From: Lenzites betulinus
Lineage: Eukaryota > Basidiomycota > Agaricomycetes > Polyporales > Polyporaceae
Assembly: GCA_022264855.1 (NCBI GenBank)
Contig: JABYQU010000007.1
Span: 1-64,000 of the forward strand
Length of the DNA: 64,000 nt
Direction: 5' to 3'
Numbering within the stretch: position 1 is the stretch's first letter; each line of letters starts with the position of its first letter. A program made the position numbers and the translations under genes. The notes under the pieces were generated by a model. That model was not told the DNA's origin. It was given only the letters and a program-made list of their open reading frames with translations, and made no database searches. This document shows positions 34,519 to 45,590 of the stretch, piece by piece.

Positions 34519-35995
34519 CAGGCTCCTAAACCAGCCGTCCACAGCGTTCTCGTTCCCAGAGTGTTAGTAGCGTAGGTCGAATTTTATCCGAGACGGGCGT
34601 TTTGTATGATACCAAAAAAGGATATGTCATAAACCGAGGTTAGATAATATGTTGCAGACGGAGACTTTCCTGATTAGGCCTGAGTAAGGGAAGAGAACGC
34701 TGTAGGACGGCTGGCTCAACTTGTCAGACGCCCGTGAAGCGCTCACTTCGGGTAACCTAGATTTATTGATATGCTGTGCGAATAAACGGCTCTCTCGCTC
34801 GAATACATTTGAACGAATACTGACTTCCTCGCGCAGGGCGCCTCATCGCGCGCACTCCTGGACGACCGCGTCCCGTCTCGCCGTCGGTCCTCGGCGGGGC
34901 TCTATGTAGCGTATTGATATCCTGCAATAACTAGTTGGTTCTGATGACGGGCGGCAAACACGCGGGATCCTCGACGGCTCGCGCGGGGGACGCGCGCGCG
35001 GCGCGCGTATGCGGCACTGGGCGACAGTATTGCGCCGTCGGCGCTGACAAGGGCGGGGCCGCAGCGCGCGAGCCTCAACGGTTTAAATCCTCGATGGGAT
35101 GGCGAACACACACCGGCGCATGTGCGGGTGCGTGTTCGGTGCCCGCGCGCGCCGCAAGCCTTGAGCCGCGCGAGGCACGAGCCAATCAGTTAACTTTTGA
35201 TTGCTTGCTCTGTCATGCACGCAGGGGGTATTGTAGAAGTTTGATGCGGATGAAGAAGGGGATTGCAAGAGTCCAGCACGCCGGGTACCTACCTCGCGCA
35301 GCTGGTCTCCTGCACATGCAAAAATGGTAGCTAGTCTGCCTCGCGCGGCTCAAGGCTTGCGGCGCGCGCGGGCACCGAACACGCACCCGCACATGCGCCG
35401 GTGTGTGTTCGCCATCCCATCGAGGATTTAAACCGTTGAGGCTCGCGCGCTGCGGCCCCGCCCTTGTCAGCGCCGACGGCGCAATACTGTCGCCCAGTGC
35501 CGCATACGCGCGCCGCGCGCGCGTCCCCCGCGCGAGCCGTCGAGGATCCCGCGTGTTTGCCGCCCGTCATCAGAACCAACTAGTTATTGCAGGATATCAA
35601 TACGCTACATAGAGCCCCGCCGAGGACCGACGGCGAGACGGGACGCGGTCGTCCAGGAGTGCGCGCGATGAGGCGCCCTGCGCGAGGAAGTCAGTATTCG
35701 TTCAAATGTATTCGAGCGAGAGAGCCGTTTATTCGCACAGCATATCAATAAATCTAGGTTACCCGAAGTGAGCGCTTCACGGGCGTCTGACAAGTTGAGC
35801 CAGCCGTCCTACAGCGTTCTCTTCCCTTACTCAGGCCTAATCAGGAAAGTCTCCGTCTGCAACATATTATCTAACCTCGGTTTATGACATATCCTTTTTT
35901 GGTATCATACAAAACGCCCGTCTCGGATAAAATTCGACCTACGCTACTAACACTCTGGGAACGAGAACGCTGTGGACGGCTGGTTTAGGAGCCTG
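34519..35995. mobile_element. Non-autonomous foldback element, Mutator-like by its 9-bp duplication
   Basis: The left arm 34519-35177 and right arm 35337-35995 are reverse complements over about 659 bases. The open frames of 62, 69 and about 80 codons in each arm translate identically, and the pairing centre is constant from end to end, so there are no indels. A 159-bp unique loop lies between. The element starts CAGGCTCCTAAACCAGCCG. Both ends are flanked by the exact 9-bp direct repeat CCGCAGCCC, the length made by Mutator-like transposases. No transposase is encoded; the mirrored small frames have no motifs. Near-identical arms suggest recent formation or arm homogenisation. An assembly hairpin artefact is argued against by the clean duplication. 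Confidence 0.82.
34691..34714. repeat. Inverted internal copy of the element terminus (left arm)
   Basis: AAGAGAACGCTGTAGGACGG at 34691 is the inverted, slightly changed copy of the terminal CCGTCCACAGCGTTCTC. A mirror copy is present in the right arm at 35800-35823. The outer 195 bases of each arm therefore form a small foldback of their own. Confidence 0.7.
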
Positions 35996-36004
35996 CCGCA
36001 GCCC
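35996..36004. repeat. Right 9-bp target-site duplication of the foldback element
   Basis: CCGCAGCCC follows the last element base and equals the left flank at 34510-34518. Confidence 0.85.
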
Positions 36005-36255
36005 ATGGGGCGGTGTGAATGTATGCGCGCTAGCTACGCGGCAGGTGTACAAATACTACTAAATAGGATCAAGCAGCCTGATTAGGCTTCCTGTGCGCGC
36101 ATCGCCACAGTCGCTCTGTGCAACTTGTCTCCGCTCCACGTTCTTAGGCCCTCGAGGCTCCTTGCTCTGCTTGAGAAATCCCTCGAGAACAGAGCAAACC
36201 TCGAAGCCCGGAGCTTGCCCACTGCTAGCGCCATCTTCAAATCTTAACAACCACT

Positions 36256-37850
36256 ATGAAGCGCGTGTGCCCAGGATCTCTGCAGTATGCGGTCATCCGC
36301 AACAATCCCGTCGCCATGGTCGAACACTTTAGCGATCCTATCGCCACCGACGAGGCGAAGAGAATGCCTACTAAGAAGTACCTTGTGTACCTTAACCATG
36401 TAAGTTCTGTTTTATATCGCTCGACTAACCTTGGCGTTTAGGTCCCAAAACACGGGCACGGCGGGCAAGGCTGCAAGCCCCACTTCTTTATAGGGGGTCT
36501 GCTTCTTTTCCCGCCGTGGGGGTAAGAATGCATGAGCCCAAAAGCATGCAGTTCATAATAAAATATTCCTCAATGGAATACGCTCGCCATACAGAGTTGT
36601 GTCATTGGGGATTCCCGGGGGCTCTCACTCATCAACGTTCTGCTGCGTTCTGCTACGTTATTATGTGACGTCTGGGAGCTTGAGGGTGTAAAGAGGTTGT
36701 AGGAGTGAGGTGACTTATCTGCGTCCGGTCAAGTTCTTACTGTAATGACTCTTCTAACTATGCTCCTCATCTACAGGCGATAGACCTCCCCTTCCCAACC
36801 AGCGAGTGGTTCCGTTTCGAAGTCAGCCCGATCGGCACCGCCCCGCCTAAGGACGCCGAGCGTGGGATTACTCCCGACATGTGCATCCCTGTCTATCCCA
36901 ACCAGGATCCTTCTAGCGGCCGTGCCCCTATCCGTACATCAACACCCTTCCCGTTCGGCAATTGTTATCACTGGGCGGACAGCGAGACGACGGTGCGCGT
37001 CCGCCGCAATCCGGACTTGTACGACGACAGCGTGGCGGTCAACGTTAGCTCTCTGGAACACGTTCGAATAGGGAAGTTGTTCGGGGAGGACGCTGAGCGG
37101 ATTGATGACTTCCTCGACGCGAGGGAGGCAGAAGACTTGGCCAAACGGCGAGCGTCTCGGTCACATTCGCCATCCTCGCAGGACTCGCGTCTCTCCGCCA
37201 CATTGGACGATGCGGACAGCGACCTTGCGGGCATCCCCCGGAGTCGAGCCCTCGATGGTGACGATGACGATGATTCGTCGGCGGAGGACCCCGTGGAGGG
37301 CCTTTTGCGCATGGATATTTTCAGCCTCCTACATCACGACGACGACAGCGAGGAGACCCTCCCGCTGGTCGACTTGTGGTTCGACCTCGAGCGGCATCTG
37401 TCAGAGAGCGACATTCCGAGCCCGTTTGAGCTGTATAAGGAGTGCGCCGCGATCGCGAAGTACGTCCAGCACGCCTTCGCATTCGCCCGGGCGCCGCACT
37501 AACACGGGTCGTACAGGATCGTCCGGGATGCACGCTCAAGAAATCCGAATGTGCCGTTTCCCCGACGAAACGGCGCGCTGGGCGTCGACTCCGAGAACGG
37601 CATGAGTGCAGACGAGGACGAGTATGGGTATGCTGTCGACGCCGAGGAGGATCGCGAGGTCTACATGAACGACATCGAAGATGACGAGGACGACACGCGG
37701 AACACGGAGGATGAGAGCGAGGAAGAGGTGCCCCTGCCTGTCTCGTCTTCACATTCGTGGCCGATACCGATTCCATCGGCGCTCTTCCATAGGCACTCAT
37801 GTGAGCAATGTAGTAGAGGTCCAAGCAGACAGAGCGCTGATATTCGGTGA
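36256..37850 (+). CDS. Conserved-looking acidic protein of unknown function
   Basis: Exons 36256-36399, 36777-37459 and 37517-37850 join in phase. The 57-bp last intron has GTACGT and TACAG ends, and it removes an in-frame stop at 37500. The N-terminal part has MKRVCPGSLQYAVIRNNP and MPTKKYLVYLNH. The middle has FPTSEWFRFEVSPIGTAPP, ERGITPDMCIPVYPN and TPFPFGNCYHWAD, a pattern I associate with uncharacterised mushroom proteins. The second half is strongly acidic with Asp/Glu runs, ending in a DEDEYGYAVDAEEDRE region. A nuclear or ribosome-associated role is possible for such acidic tails, but this is a guess. The 377-bp first intron contains an 80-bp exon-like segment. Confidence 0.6.
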
Positions 37851-38561
37851 AGCAGCGTGTTCGTCGCACGAGGGCTCGCCCGGTACGAGTCCGAACACCA
37901 GCGGCCGGCGAGATCTATTCGGATACTAATCGAGGTTTGGTATGGTTAATATGTGGACTCACACCTGGATACAACCTGTAATTATAGTGTACTATAGCGA
38001 AGTAGGAACACCCCCGACCCTCGTCACCCCGAGTGCGCTTCGATGTTCATGCCGCCGCGGTTGCAGTCGAGCCAGCCATCGGGCGTCCGCATACCCGCCA
38101 ATGTTTCCGCTTCTCGGCTTCAGCGGTGCCTTACAGTTTCTGCATGGCATTGGCGTCCTAGTGCTTAGTAGTGAGGAAGCCTGAGGTAAGCTCGACGGAT
38201 CCTGTCACCGTGATCGTTGTGCGACGAAATGGGCGCAATATTGAGCCTACAATACCAGCAATCAGAAAAACTGCCCAAAGCACAGCTCATAGGCCAGTGC
38301 GCGCAGACTTCAGGGCTATTATCACGAGATGTATGTGCACTGGATGATGTGTCTCCACTGCAAATAGAGCCTATAGCGGGGTACGATAGCGACGAGCCGA
38401 AGATCAAGGGTAGCAGGTGAGATCCAAGAAAATTATAAGTAATATCTGCGAGCACTGTGCGCAATAAGTTAAGCATGATGTCCAATGTCCAAAGGAACGT
38501 GAGCTGCACGCCCGCAGAGCGAGCGTAAAGTGTGTGTCCGAAATAAGCTCGTCGCTAACGC
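37851..38561. other. Convergent intergenic region
   Basis: The acidic-protein gene and the GMC gene converge here. Small frames (up to 114 codons) have no motifs. No repeat was seen. Confidence 0.4.
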
Positions 38562-41012
38562 TCACTGCGCGGCCTTGATGAGGTCCGCCGCCTTCTCGGC
38601 GACGCCGTACAGCGTGCTCGAGAGATGTGCGCTGATCTGGATGGGCAGCACCGAGGCGTCCACGACGCGCAAGTTTGCGGTGTCGTACACCTTCAGCTGC
38701 GCGTCGACGACACCTGCGCATACGTACCCACAACCGGTGAGTGAGCATGCCGTTTCTCTAGGCTGTATACTAGGGGGGCACGTACCGCCGAGACTGCGCT
38801 TCATCATCGCGGCGGTGCCGATGGGGTGTGCGACGGAGGAGAAGCCGGAGTTCCCGCTCTTGACGATCCAGTTCTTCCAGTCCGCGTCCGAGCCGCCGTC
38901 GGCGTTGTTCGGGACGGTCTGGAAGCCGGGAATGGTCTCACCAGCGGCGGAGAGGGAGCTGTACGCGCATGTTCATAGTTGAGCATAATGGACGTGCGCG
39001 GTAATGGAGCACAAACCTGAGAGGAGGGGTAGCAATGATCTTGCGGGCGAGGCGGGCGCCCGCAATCTGCACGGAGAGATCGAAGTCGACGCTGAAGTAG
39101 TTCACCTGAACTTTCGGCTTGACGAACGGGCTGTTAGACTATAATCGGTCGGCACGATGTGAGTATGACAAGATTTCAAACCGCTCCGAGCAGACGCACG
39201 TTGATCGTAACGCTGCCTCTGCTGAATGGCAGGAGCTGCCACATGTCGATCCCAATGTCACTGCAAGCCCATGTAAGTATAAGACGGTTTTCTGGCAGAG
39301 AGATGCTTACGCAGGGAAGCCGCTGTCAAAGAACAGCTCCGCGACGGGCGCTATCGAAAGTACTCCCGATCAGGGTGGGACTCGTCTCACCGCGAACCAT
39401 GCCATACCGTTCTTGTTAATGATCAGGTCCGCCTGAATCCCATATATGGTCTGCAGGGCAGCAGAAGACAGAGCCGAGCCCGCTTGCGACTGCGCCCAGG
39501 TCGAGATAGAGGACTGGATGGTCTGAACCGCCGCCGAAGCCTTGTTTCCAAAGAGTTGGTATATGTTCGGGAATGCAATCGTGTCCGTCGGTCCGTTGCC
39601 TCCCTGGCTAAACCCGTTCCCCTTTGCACCCAGCGAGTTCATCGTCTTGGATGGTGTGAACAGAGGGGTGAACGCAAGTCACCAAGTAGACAACGAAGCA
39701 CGGACCTGCTCCTGGAGGTTCTTCCCCACTGTCTTGAGATCGACGAGCGTGGCGATTCCGAGAGGCCCGAGTACAGATGAATCCCCGATGCCGGAGAGCT
39801 GCAGAAGAGCCGGCGTCTTCACAATTCATGAGCCCATCTGCGCTCTACTCGCGTATCATGGAACGACTCATGCATACCTGGATGGCGCCAGCGGCAATGA
39901 TGACCTCTCTGCGCGCAAAAGCCGTGAACAGGCTGCCGCTGCCGTCCGCGGCAGCGAACTCGACCCCGGTAGCGGTGAAAGGCGCGCTAGTGCCGCTGAA
40001 AAGCACCTTGGTAGCCATGTGCTGGATGAGAAGCGTCCAGCCCGGGCGCTGGGTCTCCACGGGTGTGTAGTATGCCTCAATGGAAGACGACCGGTGATCG
40101 TCGGCGTGCCAGTTCAAGCTCTGTGATGCAAATGTCATCAATCGAAGGGAGATAAAGCGATGGGTACGCGCAATCGAGACGTACGAGAGGAGTGATCGAA
40201 ACACAGTTCGGCGTGCCGCCGTTCAAGTCGCGGAAGTGGGGCATGCCGGTGATGTTCACGACCGTGTTCAGGAATGCCTCCATCTGCGGGCCGCCATACA
40301 TTGCATCGGGATATGTGACTTGGACGGGGCCTGTGGTTCCGTGGTACGAGGCTATCGAGTCAGCTCCCTTGGCGCGCTGTTGGTCGTTGGGAGCGGAAAA
40401 CGCTTCTGCCTACAAGTAGCGACGGCGTCAATAAGCAAAAATCAGGCAGAAAGTAGACTGAACTACCTTCTTCATGTATGAGAACAAACCGTCCCAATTC
40501 CAGCCTACACTGGCTTCTTCGGGTTCGAGCAGGGCCGAGAATGCGTCGTATTGCGCATTCAAGCCACGCGTCCAATGACCGCCGTTGATTGAGCTACTAC
40601 CTCCAAGAGTCTTACCGCTGCGAAACGCGACACTCAGTCAGTAAAAATACCACGCCGGAGACGTGAATTCCTACCCGTGGATGACCTTACCCTGGTCGGC
40701 CGCCCACGCCCAGTCAAGGGGTCCATCAAACGCTTGGCTGTACTCATAGATGTCGTACACTTGAGAGTTTCCCCTATCGTCGCCGCCCGCCTCAATCATG
40801 AGGATGGACATTGCAGGGTTCTCGGCTAGCCGTGCAGCCACGGTGGTGCCCGTCAGGCCGCCCCCGACGACGATGTAGTCGTACGTCTTGCCATTCGCTG
40901 CACTGGGATCGCTGGTGATCCCAGAGCCTGCGCGCTTCTGTGGCGCAGCGGACGCGCATATCGCGAGGAGCGCGACGGCGGCGAGTCGGGCTAGGGAAGG
41001 CGAGCCGGACAT
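38562..41012 (-). CDS. Secreted GMC oxidoreductase (AA3 type)
   Basis: The gene starts at an ATG at 41012 with a signal peptide ([20 protein letters not shown]) and ends at 38562, through about ten exons. The FAD-binding [15 protein letters not shown] block lies near residue 48, then [15 protein letters not shown] (GMC signature 1 region), [37 protein letters not shown] (signature 2 region), [12 protein letters not shown] with the catalytic His, and a C-terminal [16 protein letters not shown] with the second His. AA3 enzymes oxidise alcohols or sugars with FAD and pass electrons to O2, giving H2O2, or to quinones. The exact substrate (glucose, aryl alcohol or other) cannot be told. The gene is likely intact, with introns of about 50-70 bp. 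H2O2 from it could feed the nearby AA9 enzyme; this is inference. Confidence 0.88.
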
Positions 41013-42524
41013 GGCGGGTCAAAGGGGTGAAGGAGAGAAGAGAACGAAGTCACAGCCGCTTTAAACATCTAGGGGCGATGGCGATGGCGGCTGTTGAGCG
41101 TTGCGGTCAGTCGGGGCCGACCGGCGATGGTCCGCGCCACGGAAGCTGTGAGGACAGGTAGTTTCGTGTTGACCTAAAGGCTAACCGCACATATTGATGC
41201 TTCTGAGTGCGGTCGGGCAACCGTCGAGCCCGGTACGGCGAGATGGCGGGGGCGCCGCAGCCTCTCTCACTCTGGGCTGATGGGATCAACAAAAGGAAGG
41301 TACTTGGGCGGCCGTCGTGTGGTGTCTATCTAGTCGATGAACGTCCTAGCTGCCGTAGCTAAGAGATGCATCGGTCGTACGAGGCCGGTGCACTGCCAGT
41401 GTTGTCAGCATCATCGGAGGACTTCGCCGCCGAGGAGGACGAGTCTACCCATGTCCGTATAGGTTTGTTTGGCAAGAGCTTTGAAATATAATATGTGCAA
41501 ACAATCCCCGACACCAACGCGCTCACGGGCGCCTAGGCTCAATGCCATATGAGCTAGCCAGCTGGCTACTTATCCCCACCGCGACTCCTCCCACCACGAA
41601 CGCATTCTCTCTCCTCACCCCATGTCCAGCGCAACCTAGTATACGCTTTGAATGAACTAGAGCTTTCGGTAATGACGCTCACCGCGATGCAAACGCGTCA
41701 ATGACAGGTCGCCATCGTTATATTCGGTGCGTGTGCATGCCACCGCTTCTACTAATATGGATGTATGCACGGACACCACCACAGACGCCGTCGTGCACCC
41801 GTGGTGCCCGTGGGGCGACCATGACGGGGCCGTCCAGGCCAACGATCCAATCCTTCTATCCACCAACGAGCGTTGTCGTTGTCTGTGGTAAGTTTCATCC
41901 TACTTTCCTACTTGTAAACAGACACACCGCACGGCCTCGCAGGAAAAAAAGAATTCGAGGTTGCGCTCAAACTACACGAGTAGGTGACGTCTTAACCTCC
42001 CGCGGATCCAAACGCATGTACCAGGAATCTATGCACCTGATCTATCTGTGGGCTCCATGCTTCAGTCTACCTGAACAGGCTCTATCAGGCTCTCTCAGTG
42101 CTGCTGAAGTCATCTCAAGGCTGTCTCGCGTAGCTCCACTAGTTCTGCGAATCTGCAACGGTCTGGCGCCAATTCTGAGACTGTATGCTCAAGCTTGCCT
42201 CGGCCCTGGGTACCGGCCCCCGGGTTGCTCTCTTTCCTTCACTCATCCTGTGATGCCACGCAGACGCCTTACGTTGTTTCTCACTCTGATGATCATGGGT
42301 CGTCCGTCTGGGCGATGAACCACTCGGAGAGACATCGATACCTATGTAGGAAGGCGCCGCGGTGAGATTCGGATACACGTGGCTCAGCGCGTGGGAACGT
42401 TTTGGGAAAGAAGAGGACATTTGCTCGCCATTCCGCTTGCCGCGGATTCGACCGAGCTCGGGCTCTGTGCAGATCTTTGCTCCCATCTCTCTCGCTCTCT
42501 CACCTCGCACACATCTGCTTGACC
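41013..42524. other. Divergent intergenic region between GMC and FMO genes
   Basis: This 1.5-kb stretch separates two divergent genes and must hold both promoters. A 205-codon plus-strand frame (41701-42318) has no recognised motif and I do not call it. No repeat was seen. Confidence 0.4.
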
Positions 42525-44706
42525 ATGGCCGACAGCGAGCCCCCCATCGTCCTGCCCACTCTCGACCGCCTCGGCATCACCTCCGTTCCTGCAGACGTCG
42601 ATGCAGAGAAAGTGGCAAGCACCTGGCTGGCCTCGTTCTCGCAGGCCATTGCGAAAAACGATATCGATGCTATCCTCGCCCACATCGTGAGCGATGGCTG
42701 GTGGCGGGACATGCTCGTCCTCACCTGGGACTTCCGCACCTTCCACGGGCACGCCAAGATCCGCAAGCTGCTCGAGGACCGCCTCGCCCCGGCGAAGCTC
42801 TCCGCGTTCAAACTCACCTCTGCCAAGCTCGACACGCCCTACCCTGACCTTGCCTGGATCCTCGCAGGCTTCACGTTCGAGACGGAGATCGGGCTCGGCA
42901 GCGGGTACGTCCGCCTCATCCCCACTCCGGACGGCCAGTGGACGGGCTTCACGTTCTACACGAACCTGGAGGAGCTCAAAGGACATGAGGAGAAGAGCGG
43001 ACCTCGTCGCAACTTCCTCCCCAATCACGGCAAATGGCTCGACCAGAGAGCACGCGAAAAGGAGTTCGCGGACGGAGACCCAACGGTGCTTGTGATCGGT
43101 GCGGGGCAGAGCGGTCTGGACGTGGCCGCGCGTCTGAAGCTCTTGGATGTGCCTACGATTGTCATCGATAAAAACGAACGCATCGGTGACCAGTGGAGGT
43201 ATCGGTACCAGGCGCTATGTCTGCACGATCCTGTTTGTGAGTAACTTACGTATCGATGATCTCCCAAATTGACTTACCTATCGTAGGGTACGATCACATG
43301 CCGTACATCCCGTGAGTACTACATCCCCTTACGCAGTGTCAATTGCTCACCTTCCGCCGCCAGATTCCCGTCTTCCTGGCCGGTCTATACTCCTGCCCAC
43401 AAGCTCGCGGGCTGGCTGGAGTATTATGCGGAAGCGATGGAGCTGAACGTCTGGACGTCTTCTACGGTCACCAAAGCCGAGCAAGATGCGAATAACGAGT
43501 GGAACGTCACCGTTGAGAAAGCGGACGGGTCGACCCGCCTGTTCCACGTGAAGCACCTCATCTCTGCGATTGGTTTGGGAGGGAACAACCCGAACATTCC
43601 CGAGATTCCTGGGCGGGACGCCTTCAAGGGCGTAGTCTCGCACTCAATTTACCATAACTCAGCCAAAGACCATGTGGGTAAAAAGGTTGTCATCATCGGC
43701 GCGGCGACCTCGGGTGAGTGTCATACACGACCACATACCATACGTACTTATCGTGTATACAGCGCACGACCTCGCGGCTGACTATGTCGATCACGGCGTT
43801 GGTAGGTCGTTGCGCGGCTCGGTCATTGATTTCCTAAGCTGAGTCGTTTGGTAAGATGTTACCATGTACCAGCGCGAGAGCACGTACGTGATGACTACTC
43901 GAGAAGGAGGCCCTCGGATCTTCGGCAGTACGTGCATATGCTCAACGCCTTGCCATCATGCTCATCGTTGCCTGTATAGGGACCTGGTGGGAGGGCGCGT
44001 ACCCTCCAGACGTTGCTGACCGCGTGGACGGGTCAATGCCTATCTGGATAAACGAACAGATCGGGAAGCGCACAGCCCGTGAGATTGCAGAGGCGGACAA
44101 GTGAGTACTTCTCTAATTCATCGCTTAGTATCCGCATACTGATATCTCATAGGGAGCTACTCCAGGGCCTCGAGCGGGCTGGGTTCAAGCTGAACTACGG
44201 GCACGAGGGCGGCGGATTCTTTTCGCTCACCCTACGACGGGGCGGCGGCTACTACCTTGACGTCGGCGCGTCGCAGATGATCATTGACGGGAAGATCAAA
44301 CTCAAGAACGACAGCTTGCTCAAACGTTACACACCTACCGGGCTTGAGTTCGAGGACGGTAGCACCCTCGACGCGGACGTTGTCATGTTCGCGACCGGGT
44401 TCGACTCACCTATCATCAGCCTGGCAAAGATACTCGGAAACGATATCGCGTCGCGGCTCAAGGCGATGTGGAACCTGAGCGACGAGGGGGAATTGAGGAC
44501 GGCATGGCGCGACTCAGGTGTACCGAACTTCTGGTTCATGATGGGCAACCTCGCGTTTTGCCGCTTCCATTCGAAGCACCTTGCGCTCCGTAAGTGTCCC
44601 AATAGGCTCTCATTCGGACGGCCAACTCACGATTAGTCCCTCACGAATAGAAATCAAAGCGCAAGAGATAGGCGCGTTCCATGGGGTCTCGTCGCGATAC
44701 TCATAA
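42525..44706 (+). CDS. Flavin monooxygenase with N-terminal NTF2/SnoaL-like domain (copy 1)
   Basis: Exons begin 42525-43236, 43287-43311 (25 bp), 43364-43713 and 43763-43801, with further exons to a stop at 44706. The first 150 residues (VASTWLASFSQAIAKNDIDA...WWRDMLVLTWDFRTFHG) look like an NTF2/SnoaL-type cone fold. An FAD-binding VLVIGAGQSGLDVAARL block follows near residue 190, then an FMO-type KGVVSHSIYHNSA and the NADPH-binding VVIIGAATSAHD. A distal ATG motif (VVMFATGFDSPI) completes the pattern of class B monooxygenases. Such enzymes insert oxygen at N, S or C of small substrates; the substrate here is unknown. There is no signal peptide, so it is cytosolic. It is a tandem partner of the gene at 45591. 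Confidence 0.87.
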
Positions 44707-45590
44707 TACCTGGGCACGATAGGGTCACGAGAACGAAGCAAAGGAAGACAGAAGTCAGGGAATGCACATTGTATACTTCACTGCGTATTGAATACGTTTA
44801 CGGCATCCGTTAACCCAAAGCCTGTGAGAGTCCGGCTCGAGTGCGTCTATATTAACTCAACATCCAATAGCCAATCAGCCTGGGCATGCATGTGAATTTA
44901 GGCTGCAGGCACCTTCCCGGGACAGGAACTACGGTGACCGTCGAAGGCTCCCCCCTCACTTAAGCCGTTCGCGCCCTCTTCTCGACGACATCTGAGAGCA
45001 CGGGCTTGTCGTACCGCGTTAGCGTACGTTTATACGCCACTGACGATAGCGGCCGCTTACCATATGCACAATCGACCACGCTCACGAGGGGTATGCCGTC
45101 GCCATCAACAAATGTACGGACCTCCGCTTCTACGACAGCTTCCGCCACGAGAGGAGGTAGCCTCCATCACGAGGTGTGTGGGTCGCCGCGTCCCGGCCTC
45201 CGGTACCCTCCAACGCCTTGGCGGACGCGGTCTTCCACAGTGATCAAGGGGCCGCGCTGGGGTCCCCATGACGCGCCCCCTGCCTGTTCTAGCCTTATCA
45301 CATCTCACCCTAGGCTTATTTCTCTGTCGTCTTTTGCGTTGGGGCGGCCGCGGCGGTCGAAGATGGACCGGAGCAAGCCTGCTGTGCGACGGTGCGGGGT
45401 TGGCGATGCACGTGACCGGGTCAGAGGAACACTGCGCACATCATTTGACCTATGCTGTACCCCTGTGTAGAAGACGCGTCGGACGACTGACAAACTCTCG
45501 TTTGCTTCTCGATATCTCCAGTGCGAAGAGGCTCAGGCTATAAGTACGCGTGGGGATGGCTTCTTCCTTCATATCGCACTTGCTGAACCC
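44707..45590. other. Intergenic between tandem FMO genes
   Basis: About 880 bp separates the two copies. No gene is supported. It must include the terminator of copy 1 and the promoter of copy 2, and I see no obvious similarity between it and the region upstream of copy 1. Confidence 0.4.

Noticed and set aside
34721..35793. Mirror-image open frames in the foldback arms as a gene pair
   Set aside because: The frames are identical because the arms are inverted copies; they lack motifs and mark repeat DNA.
34510..36004. Foldback as an assembly hairpin artefact
   Set aside because: The exact 9-bp direct repeats outside both arms and a unique loop are what transposition predicts; an artefact would not make them. 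It still deserves read-level confirmation.
41701..42318. 205-codon plus-strand frame upstream of the first FMO gene
   Set aside because: No motif and no start context; probably promoter DNA.
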